NCBI RefSeq assembly: GCF_049856175.1
Contig: NZ_JBNDNA010000004.1
Location: 62,001 to 126,000, forward strand
Origin: JB111 sp049856175
Lineage (GTDB): Bacteria; Actinomycetota; Actinomycetes; Actinomycetales; Actinomycetaceae
Direction: 5' to 3'
Length of the DNA stretch: 64,000 bases
The notes under the pieces are model-generated. The model was given only the letters and a program-made list of their open reading frames with translations. It made no database searches and had not been told where the DNA came from. Shown piece after piece: positions 44,025 to 53,300 of the stretch (position 1 is its first letter; every line of letters starts with the position of its first letter). The position numbers and the translations under genes were made by a program.

Positions 44025-45030
44025 CGCCGGTCGCCTCGATGCCGGTGAGCTCGGCCAGCACGGTGACGAGGGTGCCGCGCGCCATCGGGACCTTGAACGC
44101 ATTGCCGTCGAGGGGCTGCGCCGCCGCGAGCTCGGCGTCGGCGGCGCGGCGGAACACGTCGACCGTGGGCTCGGCGCCGCGCAGCACCTCCTCGGCCAGG
44201 CGCGCCCGCCAGGGCTTGTGGGCCACGCCGCCGAGGGCGATCCGCGCGCCGGCGATCCTCTGCCCGGGGCCCGTGTCGTCCACGTCCACGACCGCCGCGA
44301 CGGAGACGAGCGCGAAGGCGTAGGACGCGCGGTCGCGGATCTTCCGGTAGGTCGAGCGGTTCGAGGGTGACGGCGGGGGCAGCTCCACCGCCGTGATCAG
44401 CTCGCCGTGGGCGAGGACGGTGTCCACCTCGGGCCGGTCGCCCGGGAGCCGGTGGAGATCGACGAGCGGGAGGCGGCGCTCACCGTCGGGTCCGAGGACG
44501 ACGACGGTGGCGTCCAGCGCCGCCAGGGCGACGGCCATGTCCGAGGGGTGGGTGGCGACGCAGTGCTCGGACGCTCCGAGGACGGCGTGGTACCGGGTGT
44601 AGCCACCGATCGCCGAGCAGCCGGAGCCGGGCTCGCGCTTGTTGCACGGGGTGGTGACGTCCTGGAAGTACACGCAGCGGGTCCGCTGCAGCAGGTTCCC
44701 GCCGGTGCTCGCCGCGTTGCGCAGCTGTCCGGAGGCGCCGGAGAGCAGGGCGCGCGAGAGCACCGGGTAGTGCCGTCGGATCCGCGGGTGCGCGGCGAGG
44801 TCGCTGTTGCGCACCATCGCGCCGATACGCAGGCCGCCGCCATCCAGGTCCTCGACCTTCGCCAGGTCGAGCCGGTTGATGTCGACCAGCAGCTCCGGCG
44901 AGCGCACGCCGAGCTTGAGGTGGTCGACGAGGTTGGTGCCGCCGGCGAGGAACGCTGCGTCCGGGCGGTCCGCGACGGCGGTGACGGCACCGCGCGGGTC
45001 GGTCGCCCGCTCGTAGTCGAACGGTCTCAT
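44017..45030 (-). CDS. Molybdenum hydroxylase FAD/[4Fe-4S] subunit (PaoB-like)
   Basis: 337 aa. FAD-binding FLAGGTNLVDHLKLGV and ASTGGNLLQRTRC lie in the N-terminal half, the CO dehydrogenase flavoprotein C-terminal domain in the second. A cysteine cluster RCVYFQDVTTPCNKREPGSGC plus a later EHC is the extra [4Fe-4S] insertion seen in PaoB and 4-hydroxybenzoyl-CoA reductase-type subunits, and separates it from plain xanthine dehydrogenases. It passes electrons between the [2Fe-2S] subunit and FAD. ATGA overlap with the upstream gene. Confidence 0.88.
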   Translation of the reverse strand: MRPFDYERATDPRGAVTAVADRPDAAFLAGGTNLVDHLKLGVRSPELLVDINRLDLAKVEDLDGGGLRIGAMVRNSDLAAHPRIRRHYPVLSRALLSGASGQLRNAASTGGNLLQRTRCVYFQDVTTPCNKREPGSGCSAIGGYTRYHAVLGASEHCVATHPSDMAVALAALDATVVVLGPDGERRLPLVDLHRLPGDRPEVDTVLAHGELITAVELPPPSPSNRSTYRKIRDRASYAFALVSVAAVVDVDDTGPGQRIAGARIALGGVAHKPWRARLAEEVLRGAEPTVDVFRRAADAELAAAQPLDGNAFKVPMARGTLVTVLAELTGIEATGDE

Positions 45031-45539
45031 CGCTGCTCCTGGGCCACGTCGCGGACGGCCGCGACGATGTTGACGTAGGCGCCGCAGCGGCACAGGTTGC
45101 CGCTCATCCGCTCGCGGATCTCCGCGTCGGTCAGCTCCGAGGGCCCGTCGAGGTCCTCGGTGGCGGCGCTCGGCGCACCGCCGGCCGCCTCCCGCAGCAT
45201 GCCGGCGGCGGAGCAGACCTGCCCCGGCGTGCAGTAGCCGCACTGGAACGCATCGTGCTCGAGGAAGGCGCGGTGCAGTGCGCCGGGCTCGTCGCCGTCG
45301 GCGAGGCCGTCCGACGTCGTGATCTCCGCGCCGTCATGGACGAGGGCGAGCGCGAGGCACGAGTTGAGGCGCCGGCCCTCGACGAGGACGGTGCACGCCC
45401 CGCACTGGCCGTGGTCGCAGCCCTTCTTCGGCGACATCACACCCAGCCGGTCACGAAGCGCGTCGAGCAGGGTGGTGCGCGGGTCGACCGACAGGGCGCG
45501 CTCCGCGCCGTCGACGACGAGGTGCAGCGGCTGGTCCAT
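45027..45539 (-). CDS. Molybdenum hydroxylase [2Fe-2S] subunit (PaoA-like)
   Basis: 170 aa. First cluster in the ferredoxin-like domain: KKGCDHGQCGACTVLVEG with a later NSC; second cluster in the helical domain: FQCGYCTPGQ and GNLCRCGAYVNIV. No twin-arginine signal precedes it, unlike E. coli PaoA, so the complex should be cytoplasmic. ATG 45539 is chosen for its GGAGG site seven bases upstream; the frame is open from a GTG at 45572. First gene of the three-gene operon, with TACGTT at 45581-45576 as its -10 candidate. Confidence 0.9.
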   Translation of the reverse strand: MDQPLHLVVDGAERALSVDPRTTLLDALRDRLGVMSPKKGCDHGQCGACTVLVEGRRLNSCLALALVHDGAEITTSDGLADGDEPGALHRAFLEHDAFQCGYCTPGQVCSAAGMLREAAGGAPSAATEDLDGPSELTDAEIRERMSGNLCRCGAYVNIVAAVRDVAQEQR

Positions 45540-45575
45540 GACGTGCCTCCACGGGATCGTGTGCAGCGTCACTCG

Positions 45576-45581
45576 AACGTA
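45576..45581 (-). promoter_or_regulatory. -10 box for the molybdenum hydroxylase operon
   Basis: TACGTT on the minus strand, giving a leader of about 30 bases with a GGAGG site. A small CCGGGG/CCCCGG inverted repeat lies just upstream (45583-45601). Confidence 0.4.
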
Positions 45582-45652
45582 ACCGGGGTCGCGTGCCCCG
45601 GCAACTTCGGACGCCGCCCGGTCGGTCTACCCGCGGGCCCGGGCTCCCGGGA

Positions 45653-46537
45653 TCAGCGCTGCGCCCCCGCGGCCGTGCCCGCCCCGGCGGCCCGCTCGGC
45701 CGCCTCGACCGCGTTGCGGAACAGCAGCGCGATCGTCGTCGGGCCCACGCCGCCGATCCGCGGGGTGATGGCGCCCGCGACCTCGGCGCACGATTCGTCG
45801 ACGTCGGGCAGCAGCTTCCTGCCCTCGTAGCGCACTCCCCCGCCGACCACGGTGACACCCGGCGAGAGGTGCTCGGGCCTGAGGATGCCGGGGACGCCCG
45901 CGGCGGCGATGACGATCTCGGCCCTGCGCGTGTAGCGGTCCCAGTCCGGCACGCCCGTGTGGACGACCGTCACGGCGGCGTCCGCGGTGGCCCGCTTCTG
46001 GGACAGCAGGAGGCCGAGCGGCCGGCCGAGGGTGGTGCCGCGGCCGAGGATGACCACCTCGCGGCCCGAGACCGGGATCTCGTGGTGCGCGAGGAGCGCC
46101 TCGATGCCGGCCGGCGTGCAGGGCACGGGTCCGGGCATGCCCAGGGCGAGGCGGCCCATGTTCACCGGGTGCAGGCCGTCGACGTCCTTGTCCGGGTCGA
46201 GCGCGAGCAGCGCGGCGTCGAAGTCGATCTGCGGCGGGGTGGGGTGCTGGAGGAGCACGCCGTGGACGTCGTCCGCCTCGTTCATCTCGCGCACGGCAGC
46301 CAGGACGTCGGCCTGCGTCGCGTCGTCGCCGAGGTGGATGTGCGGAGAGGTGAAGCCGAGCTCGGCGGCCTTGGCCTGCTTCATCCGGATGTAGCCGGCG
46401 GAGGCGGAGTCGGAGCCGACGAGGATGGTCCCCAGTCCCGGGGTGGTGCCGGCAGCGACGAGCCGGGCGGCGCGGTCGGCGACGTCCGCCAGCACGGCGT
46501 CGGCGACCGGACCGCCGGGGAGCAGCCGCGCAGTCAC
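45653..46537 (-). CDS. folD: Methylenetetrahydrofolate dehydrogenase/cyclohydrolase
   Basis: 294 aa bifunctional enzyme interconverting 5,10-methylene- and 10-formyl-tetrahydrofolate. YIRMKQAKAAELGF carries the active-site Lys, LLQHPTPP and PDKDVDGLHPVNMGRL the substrate site, and GRGTTLGRPLGLLL the NADP-binding loop. The cofactor loop reads GRGTT where GRSxIV is common, within actinobacterial variation. The GTG at 46537 overlaps the glyA stop (GTGA), so folD is under the same ZTP riboswitch as glyA. Confidence 0.93.
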   Translation of the reverse strand: MTARLLPGGPVADAVLADVADRAARLVAAGTTPGLGTILVGSDSASAGYIRMKQAKAAELGFTSPHIHLGDDATQADVLAAVREMNEADDVHGVLLQHPTPPQIDFDAALLALDPDKDVDGLHPVNMGRLALGMPGPVPCTPAGIEALLAHHEIPVSGREVVILGRGTTLGRPLGLLLSQKRATADAAVTVVHTGVPDWDRYTRRAEIVIAAAGVPGILRPEHLSPGVTVVGGGVRYEGRKLLPDVDESCAEVAGAITPRIGGVGPTTIALLFRNAVEAAERAAGAGTAAGAQR

Positions 46538-47835
46538 TGGGTCAGGCCCTCGTAGAGGGGGAAGTCGGCGGTGAGCGCGTCGACTCGGGCGTGCAGGGCC
46601 GCGACGTCGGCCGCCTGGCCGTCGCGCAGGGCGATCGCGATGATGTCGGCGACCTCCCGGAACTCTCTCTCGCCGAACCCGCGGGTGGCGAGCGCGGGAG
46701 TGCCGATGCGCAGGCCGGAGGTCACGCGCGGGGGCCGCGGGTCGAACGGCACCGCGTTGCGGTTGACGGTGATGCCGGCCGAGTGCAGGAGGTCCTCGGC
46801 CTGCTGGCCGTCGAGCGCGTGGTCGCGCAGGTCGACGAGGACGAGGTGGACGTCGGTGCCGCCCGTGACCAGCGAGACCCCGGTCGAGGCGACGTCGTCG
46901 GCGAGGAGCCGCTCGGCGAGGATCTGGGCGCCCTGCACGGTCCGGCGCTGACGGTCCTTGAACTCTTCGCCGTGCGCCAGCTTGAGTGCGACCGCCTTCG
47001 CGGCGATGACGTGCATGAGCGGCCCGCCCTGCTGGCCGGGGAAGACCGCGGAGTTGAGCTTCTTGCCCAGCGGCTCGGGGTCCCGCGCGAGGATCATCCC
47101 GGAGCGGGGCCCGCCGATCGTCTTGTGGATCGTGGTCGAGACGACGTCCGAGTGCGGGACCGGGTTCGGGTGCAGCCCGGCGGCCACGAGACCGGCGAAG
47201 TGCGCCATGTCGGTCCACAGGTAGGCACCGACCTCGTCGGCGATCTCCCGGAAGGCCGCGAGATCGAGCTGGCGGGGGTAGGCGGACCACCCGGCGATGA
47301 TGACCTTCGGGCGGTGGGCCAGCGCGGCCTCCCGGACGGCGTCCATCTCGATGCGGTGCGTCTGCTCGTCCACCCCGTAGGCGGCGACGTCGTAGAGCTT
47401 GCCGGAGAAGTTGATCCGCATGCCGTGCGTGAGGTGGCCGCCGTGGGCGAGGTCGAGCCCGAGGATCGGGTCGCCGGGCGAGGCGAGTGCGTGCAGCACG
47501 GCCGCGTTGGCCTGCGCGCCCGAGTGCGGCTGGACGTTGGCCCAGCCGGCGCCGAACAGCGACTTCGCACGATCGATCGCGAGGTTCTCCGCGATGTCGA
47601 CCTGCTCGCAGCCGCCGTAGTACCGGCGGCCCGGGTAGCCCTCGGCGTACTTGTTCGTCAGGACGGAGCCGGCGGCCTGGAGGACGGCGCGCGGCACGAA
47701 GTTCTCGGACGCGATCATCTCGAGGGTCTCGCGCTGGCGGGTCAGCTCGCCGTCGAGGACGGCGGCGATCTCGGGGTCCACCTCCGCGAGCGGTGCGGTG
47801 AGTGCGCGGTCGGTCGGGCTGGTCTCGGTGGTCAT
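46534..47835 (-). CDS. glyA: Serine hydroxymethyltransferase
   Basis: 433 aa PLP enzyme converting serine plus tetrahydrofolate to glycine plus methylene-THF. The PLP lysine lies in VSTTIHKTIGGPRSG (about residue 230). Other conserved blocks are IASENFVPRAVLQAAGSVLTN, GYPGRRYYGGCE and QPHSGAQANAAV. GAGGAGAG precedes ATG 47835. The leader contains a ZTP riboswitch and a long hairpin, and the gene is coupled to folD. Confidence 0.95.
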   Translation of the reverse strand: MTTETSPTDRALTAPLAEVDPEIAAVLDGELTRQRETLEMIASENFVPRAVLQAAGSVLTNKYAEGYPGRRYYGGCEQVDIAENLAIDRAKSLFGAGWANVQPHSGAQANAAVLHALASPGDPILGLDLAHGGHLTHGMRINFSGKLYDVAAYGVDEQTHRIEMDAVREAALAHRPKVIIAGWSAYPRQLDLAAFREIADEVGAYLWTDMAHFAGLVAAGLHPNPVPHSDVVSTTIHKTIGGPRSGMILARDPEPLGKKLNSAVFPGQQGGPLMHVIAAKAVALKLAHGEEFKDRQRRTVQGAQILAERLLADDVASTGVSLVTGGTDVHLVLVDLRDHALDGQQAEDLLHSAGITVNRNAVPFDPRPPRVTSGLRIGTPALATRGFGEREFREVADIIAIALRDGQAADVAALHARVDALTADFPLYEGLTQ

Positions 47836-47890
47836 CTCTCTCCTCGGTCGGTCACGCCACGGCGTGAGGACTCACGACTGTGGTGACCCC
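47836..47890 (-). promoter_or_regulatory. Expression-platform hairpin of the glyA riboswitch
   Basis: Between the aptamer and the glyA ribosome binding site the RNA can fold GGTCACCAC against GTGGCGTGACC (one bulge), with a perfect inner stem CGTGAG/CTCACG. The outer stem ends a few bases before GAGGAGAG, so it could gate translation or end transcription. Confidence 0.5.
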
Positions 47891-47978
47891 GACCCAGGCG
47901 GACGGCCGAAGACTGCCTCCGTGGCGGGCCACGGTTCGTCGCTCCCCGGTGGTGGATCCACCTCGCGCCAGTCACGAC
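47891..47978 (-). promoter_or_regulatory. ZTP (pfl) riboswitch aptamer, glyA-folD leader
   Basis: Read on the minus strand: GTCGTGACTGGCG opens the aptamer, a GGTGG/CCACC stem follows, then the conserved ACCGGGGAGCG, and after a variable hairpin CCGCCTGGGTC, which forms the pseudoknot with the first GGCG. These are the conserved elements of the pfl motif, which binds ZTP/ZMP when 10-formyl-THF is low and turns on folate and purine genes. A TAGGCT -10 box (47990-47985) places the transcript start at about the first aptamer base. Confidence 0.95.
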
Positions 47979-48086
47979 GCGGCCAGCCTACCGGTCCGAC
48001 GGGGGTGGAGTGCCAGCGCGCGGGCTGCGGCTGCTCGGCGCCGTGCAGGCTGCTCGACGCTGCCTGCGCCGCCGGCGCCGTGCCGG

Positions 48087-48593
48087 CTACTCGGGACTGC
48101 CGGCGCTGGCCCCGACCGGCTCCCCCTCGCCGAGGATGCGCCGCAGGTAGGCGTACGTGAGGTCGCCGGTGTGCTGGTCGAACTGGTGCTCGAACCCGTT
48201 CTTCTGGTACATCGCGAGGTTCTGCATGGAGTCCTGGCCCGTGGAGATCCACACCTCGGAGGTCTCCTCCGGGAGGTACTCGAGCACCGACATCAGCAGC
48301 TCGGTCCCGATGCCCTGGTTCTGCAGGTCGGGGACGACCGCGAGCCTGCTCAGGGTGGCCCGGTCCCCACCGAGCTCGACCCGGACCGAGCCGACGAGCC
48401 GGTGCCCGAGCCATCCGCCGATCGTCACGACGTCCTCGCGCGCCAGGTCGGCCCGCAGCTCGGTGAGCGACTGCGTGAGCGCCGGCAGGTGCGGGTCCTG
48501 GTAGATCTGGGCCTCGGTGACGAACGCGGCACGACGGACCGTCAGCAGGTCGCCCGCGTGCTCGTCGTCGACCACGTCGATCGTTACGTCCAT
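48087..48593 (-). CDS. GNAT family N-acetyltransferase
   Basis: 168 aa. The acetyl-CoA binding motif A is LSRLAVVPDLQNQGIGTELLMSVL (Q-x-x-G-I-G at about 92-97), followed by VWISTGQDSMQNLAMYQKNGF, the usual GNAT beta5/alpha4 with Tyr. Small cytoplasmic acetyltransferase; acceptor unknown. ATG 48593 has no ribosome binding site, but AAGAAT lies six bases upstream. Downstream, before the riboswitch promoter, about 90 bases hold only GC-rich inverted repeats. Confidence 0.83.
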   Translation of the reverse strand: MDVTIDVVDDEHAGDLLTVRRAAFVTEAQIYQDPHLPALTQSLTELRADLAREDVVTIGGWLGHRLVGSVRVELGGDRATLSRLAVVPDLQNQGIGTELLMSVLEYLPEETSEVWISTGQDSMQNLAMYQKNGFEHQFDQHTGDLTYAYLRRILGEGEPVGASAGSPE

Positions 48594-48678
48594 GGCGACA
48601 TTCTTCCACCCTCGGCGCCGCCGTGACGGACGTCGGCGCGAGGCGTGGTCATCCCGGCCGCGGCTGCGCGGGGAGGGC

Positions 48679-48684
48679 TAGGGT
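48679..48684 (+). promoter_or_regulatory. Leaderless -10 box for purU
   Basis: TAGGGT ends seven bases before GTG 48692. Confidence 0.45.
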
Positions 48685-48691
48685 GCGGCCG

Positions 48692-49555
48692 GTGACCCCC
48701 ACCGTCGTCGATCCGCAGCACCTCGTCCTCGCCCTGTCCTGCCCGGACCGGCCCGGCATCGTGCACGCCGTGTCCGGCGTGCTGTCCGAGCACGGCGGCA
48801 ACATCACCGAATCCCAGCAGTACGGGGACCCGGAGACGGGCCTGTTCTTCATGCGGGTCCAGGTCCGCACCGAGCACGACGTCGAGGACGTGCGGGCCGC
48901 GGTCGAGGGGCTCGCCGAGCGGTTCGACATGACGTACACGCTCGACGTCGTCGGCCGGCCCCTGCGCACGATCGTGCTCGTGTCCAAGGAGGCCCACTGC
49001 CTCACCGACCTGCTCTTCCGGCAGCGCTCGGACCGCCTGCAGGTCGACATCCAGGCCGTGGTCTCGAACCACCCGGACCTCGAGCCGCTGGCGCAGTTCT
49101 ACGGGGTGCCGTTCCTCCACGTCCCGGTGACGAAGGAGACGAAGCCCGAGGCCGAGGCCCGGCTGATGAACCTCGTCGACGAGCTCGACGTCGAGCTGGT
49201 GGTGCTGGCCCGCTACATGCAGATCCTCTCCGACGACCTGTGCCGCAAGCTCGAGGGGCGGGCCATCAACATCCACCACTCGTTCCTGCCGAGCTTCAAG
49301 GGCGCGCGCCCCTACGCCCAGGCCCACGCGCGGGGCGTCAAGCTCATCGGGGCGAGCGCCCACTACGTGACGGCGGACCTCGACGAGGGGCCGATCATCG
49401 AGCAGGACGTCGAGCGCGTGAACCACGCCGACGAGGTCGCCGAGCTCGTGGCGCGCGGCCAGGACGTCGAACGGCGCGTGCTGGCCCGCGCGGTGCGCTG
49501 GCACGCGGAGCACCGCGTGCTGCTCAACGGACACCGCACGGTCGTCCTGCCCTGA
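48692..49555 (+). CDS. purU: Formyltetrahydrofolate deformylase
   Basis: 287 aa. ACT domain at about 8-80 (LALSCPDRPGIVHAVSGVL), then the formyltransferase-fold domain with the catalytic Asn-His-Asp set: NIHHSFLPSF, then HYVTADLDEGPIIEQD. PurU hydrolyses 10-formyl-THF to formate and THF, balancing one-carbon pools against the glyA-folD pair encoded 0.9 kb away. GTG 48692 is chosen from the TAGGGT box and the start of the ACT domain; the frame is open 23 codons further upstream. Confidence 0.93.
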   Translation: MTPTVVDPQHLVLALSCPDRPGIVHAVSGVLSEHGGNITESQQYGDPETGLFFMRVQVRTEHDVEDVRAAVEGLAERFDMTYTLDVVGRPLRTIVLVSKEAHCLTDLLFRQRSDRLQVDIQAVVSNHPDLEPLAQFYGVPFLHVPVTKETKPEAEARLMNLVDELDVELVVLARYMQILSDDLCRKLEGRAINIHHSFLPSFKGARPYAQAHARGVKLIGASAHYVTADLDEGPIIEQDVERVNHADEVAELVARGQDVERRVLARAVRWHAEHRVLLNGHRTVVLP

Positions 49556-49562
49556 CCCCTGG

Positions 49563-49631
49563 CGAGTGAGCGGACTTCCTCCTCACGAGTGATCGGACTT
49601 CCGCCCGGCGAGCGAGCACATCGCCCACCGC
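49563..49631. repeat. Three 23-bp direct repeats in a convergent intergenic region
   Basis: Units start at 49563, 49586 and 49609. The first two share CGAGTGAKCGGACTTCC; the third is more diverged (CGAGCGAGCACATCGCC). They lie just beyond the purU stop and before a strong terminator. Confidence 0.6.
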
Positions 49632-49662
49632 TCGGCTGAGCACGATCCCCTCGATACGACGA

Positions 49663-49699
49663 AGCGGGCCCCGCACCCGATCTGGGTGCGGGGCCCGCT
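49663..49699. terminator. Bidirectional terminator between purU and the nuclease gene
   Basis: Perfect 16-bp stem (49663-49678 with 49684-49699) around a GATCT loop. It is 23 bases beyond the nuclease stop on the minus strand and about 108 beyond purU on the plus strand. Confidence 0.8.
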
Positions 49700-49721
49700 C
49701 ACGCGTGACCGTGTGTGCGGG

Positions 49722-50334
49722 TCAGCGGCGCACACCGAGGGTGTCGGAGCCGTCGCCGTCCCAGTCACCGACGAACACCTCGTCGGAGACCCGGCCGTAG
49801 CGGACCTCGCGGTCGGCCCATCCGCCGGTCAGCGAGTTCGACACCAGGTACTGGTTACCGCGACGCACCGCGAACGAATCCACGCCGTTGCCGTCCCAGT
49901 CACCCACCAGCACCGTGTCGCTCGCCCGGCCGTAGGTCAGCTGCACGTCCGCGTTCCCACCGGCCAGCGAGTTCGCCAGGAAGTAGGCGTTCCCGCGACG
50001 CACACCGAAGGTGTCCGTCCCGTTGCCGTCCCAGTCACCCACCAGGACCGTGTCGGTGCTAAGGCCGTACGTCAGCTCCGTGTCCGCGTTGCCGCCCGCG
50101 AGCGAGTTCGACACGAAGTAGGCGTTGCCACGACGCACGGCCAGGGTGTCCACGCCGTCGCCGTCCCAGTCACCCACGAGCACGGTGTCGCTCGCGCGGC
50201 CGTAGGTCAGCTCCACGTCCGCGTTGCCCCCGTACAGGGTGTTGGACAGGAAGTAGCTGTTGCCCCGACGCACAGCAAGCGTGTCGGAGCCGTCGCCGTC
50301 CCAGTCACCGACCAGGACGTCGTCACCGGGGCGG
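49722..50334. repeat. 135-bp tandem repeats encoding DWDG units
   Basis: Four full units and one partial unit of 135 bases, each coding a 45-residue segment of the form VLVGDWDGDGxDTLAVRRGN followed by NSLxGGNADxxLTYGR. High identity at the DNA level suggests recent expansion or gene conversion. Confidence 0.85.
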
Positions 50335-53300
50335 CCGAAGGAGAACTCGTGGTCCGCCCAGATGTCCCAGCCGTCGTTGAGGTAGAACCCACGACCCGGC
50401 GTCGGCGGGACCGGCTCCGGCTCCGGCTCCGGCTCGACCGGCGCCTCGGTGAGCTCGAAGGCCCGGCCGATGGATCCGACGTAGGAGCTGCGCGTGAGCG
50501 TGACCTCGCGGACGTCCTCGGCGTCGAACTCGTAGCCCTCCGGGGCCGCGACCACCTGGACCGAGTACGTACCGAACTCCAGCTCCGAGAGCCGCACGAC
50601 ACCGTCGTTCGGGTTGGTGTCCAGCTCACCGCCGTCGACCACCTCGATCGCCGTACCGTCCGGCGCGGTGAACAGGAACGTCGCACCGGCGAGCAGCGCA
50701 CCGTCCTCGTCCCGAGCCATCGCGGTCACCGTCCCGTTCCCGGGCAGCACCCACGGCTCGAACGCCTGCTCCTCACCGGTCACCTCGATGGTGAACGGCT
50801 CCGGCGCACGCCAGGCGTCGGGCACCCGCAGCGCCTCGACCTCGTACTCACCGGCCGGCAGGCCCGTGAACGTCGTGACACCGAACTCGTCGTCGGTGTC
50901 CTGCAGGTTGGCGATGTCCTGGCTGTAGTAGTTGTTGTCGTTGACGACGAACACCGACTCCGGGTCGTTGACGTCCGTGAACTGCCACGTCGTGAAGTTC
51001 ACCCACTGTCCGTCCACGTCGTCGACATCGATCGTCACCGGACCCGGAACGGCCTGGGTCAGGGTGAAGCCGCCGGCGAACCTGTTCGGGGTACCGGAGT
51101 CGATCGTGACCTCGAGGGTCTCCTCCGGGTCGAACGCGTAGCCCGGGGCGTCGACGATCGAGACCTGGTACGTGCCCAGCTCCAGCTCACCGGCACGGAC
51201 CGTGCCCACGGCCGGCGCCAGGTCCTCCTCGGACCCGTCGACGACGTCGATCTCCGTTCCGTCGGCAGCCGTGAATCGGAACGTCACGCCCTCGATCGGC
51301 TCCTCGTCCTGGTCCTGCACCCACACCGCGATGCGGCCGTTACCGGGCATGAGGAACTCGCCGAGGTCCTGCTCGTCGCCGGTGACCGTCACCGAGAACG
51401 GCTCCGGTGCACGCCACGGCGAGGCCACAGAGGTGTTCTCCACCGTGTACTCACCGGCCGAGATCCCGGACACGGTGACCTGACTGCGCTCGTCGTCGAT
51501 GTCCTCCAGGTCCGCAGCCCGAGCGTTGTTGTCCGCCACCGTGAACGTGGCGCCTTCGGCGTCCGTGAACTGCCACACCGTGTTGGAGATCGTGTACCCC
51601 GAGGAGTCCGCCACCGAGAAGCTCACCGGGCCCGGCACCACCGGGGCGGCCGCGAGCGTGAACGAACCGGCCATACGGTGCGGCGTGCCCGGCGACAGCG
51701 GAACCGTCAGGGACGCCTCCTCGTCGAGTTCGAAGCCGTCCGGCACCTCGACGAGCTCGATCGTCCAGTCCACCAGCTCCAGGCCGCCCACGCTCACGCG
51801 GCCCTCGACGTCGGAGGTGTCCTGCTCGGACCCGTCCGCGATCTCGAAGGTCTCGCCCTCGGCACTGGTGAAGCGGTAGGTGACACCCGGGACGAGCTCG
51901 CCGTCCTCGTCGTACGCGAACACCGAGGTCGAACCGTTGCCGAGCATGACGAACGGCTCCAGCGACTGCTCCTCGCCCGTGATCGTCACCGAGATCGGCT
52001 CCGGCGCGCGGTAGCCCGAGGAACCGGGCGACTGGTTGGTCACCGTGTAGTCGCCGGCCGGCAGACCGTTGACCACGATCGACCCGAACGCGGAGTCCTC
52101 GTCGACAAGCGTCTCGACGCCGTCCTCACCGGTGGACCGGTTGTTGTCCGCGACGTAGAACGACGCGCCGTCCTCCGACTCGAACAACCAGCCCGTCGAA
52201 CCCACCACACCGTCCTGCCGGTTGACCACCGTGAGCGACAGCGGACCCGGGTCGGCCGGAGGCTCGGCGTCGAGGGGGATGTCGAGGCCGACGATGCCCG
52301 GGTTGTGGTCGGAGGACCGGAACGGGGAGACCTCGTGGAAGTTCGTCACGTTGTAGTTGTGCCGGCTGTACTCGAGCGCGAGCGGCTCGTTGGCGTTGAT
52401 CTCCCAGATCGTCGAGCCCGTGAAGAGCTCGAGCGCAGCCTCGTTGGCGAGGATGTGGTCGAGCGACCCGTCCATGCCGTCGAAGTTGTAGCTGTGCGCG
52501 CCCGAGCGGTCGAACTCCGTGAGGTTCGTGTACCCCGCGTCGTAGAAGACCTGCATGGGGTCCTCGGCCGAGTAGGCGTTGAAGTCACCGGCCTGCAGGA
52601 CGGGCTGGTCGGCGCCCCAGTTCCCCTCGGTCCACTCGACGAGGGCCTCGGCCTGCGCGATGCGGTCCGGGTTGGCGTTGCCCTGGCCCGTGCCGTCGTC
52701 GGTGCCGGAGCCCTTGGACTTGAAGTGGTTCGCGGTGACGACGAAGGTCGTCTCCGAGAGCTCCTCGTCCGCGCCGACCGCGGCGAACTCCTGCGCGAGC
52801 GGCTCGCGCGCGTTGCCGAACGCGTCGCTGTCGGTGAGGATCAGCGACTCGCCGACGGGCGAGATCGTGTCGACCCGGTAGATGAAGGCCGTACGGATGA
52901 CGTCCTCGTCCGCGGGGAGCTCGGCGGGCGACTCGACGTAGCCCCACGTGCCGGCGCCGGCGTCCTCGTTGAGCGCCTCGGTCAGCGTGGCGAGGGCCGC
53001 GTCGCGGTCCTGACCGAACTCGGCCGAGTTCTCGATCTCCTCGAGCGCGACGACGTCGGCGTCGAGGGTGTTGATCGCGTCGACGATCTTCTCCTCCTGG
53101 CGGGCGAACGCCTCGCTGGACCAGGCCCCGCGGACGTCGCACCAGTCGGCCGTGGTCGGGTTGCCCTCACGGTCGGGGTAGAAGTCGCAGTTCTCCTCGT
53201 CCTCGCCGAGGGTGGAGAAGTAGTTGAGGACGTTGAACGAGGCGACCTGGATGTTGCCGCCGACCTCCGCCGGGGCGGCGTGCTCGGCGCGGTCGTTCTC

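Noticed and set aside
47979..48086. Small RNA or gene between the GNAT gene and the glyA riboswitch
   Set aside because: Only GC-rich imperfect inverted repeats and the riboswitch promoter are visible; no open frame or conserved RNA core stands out.
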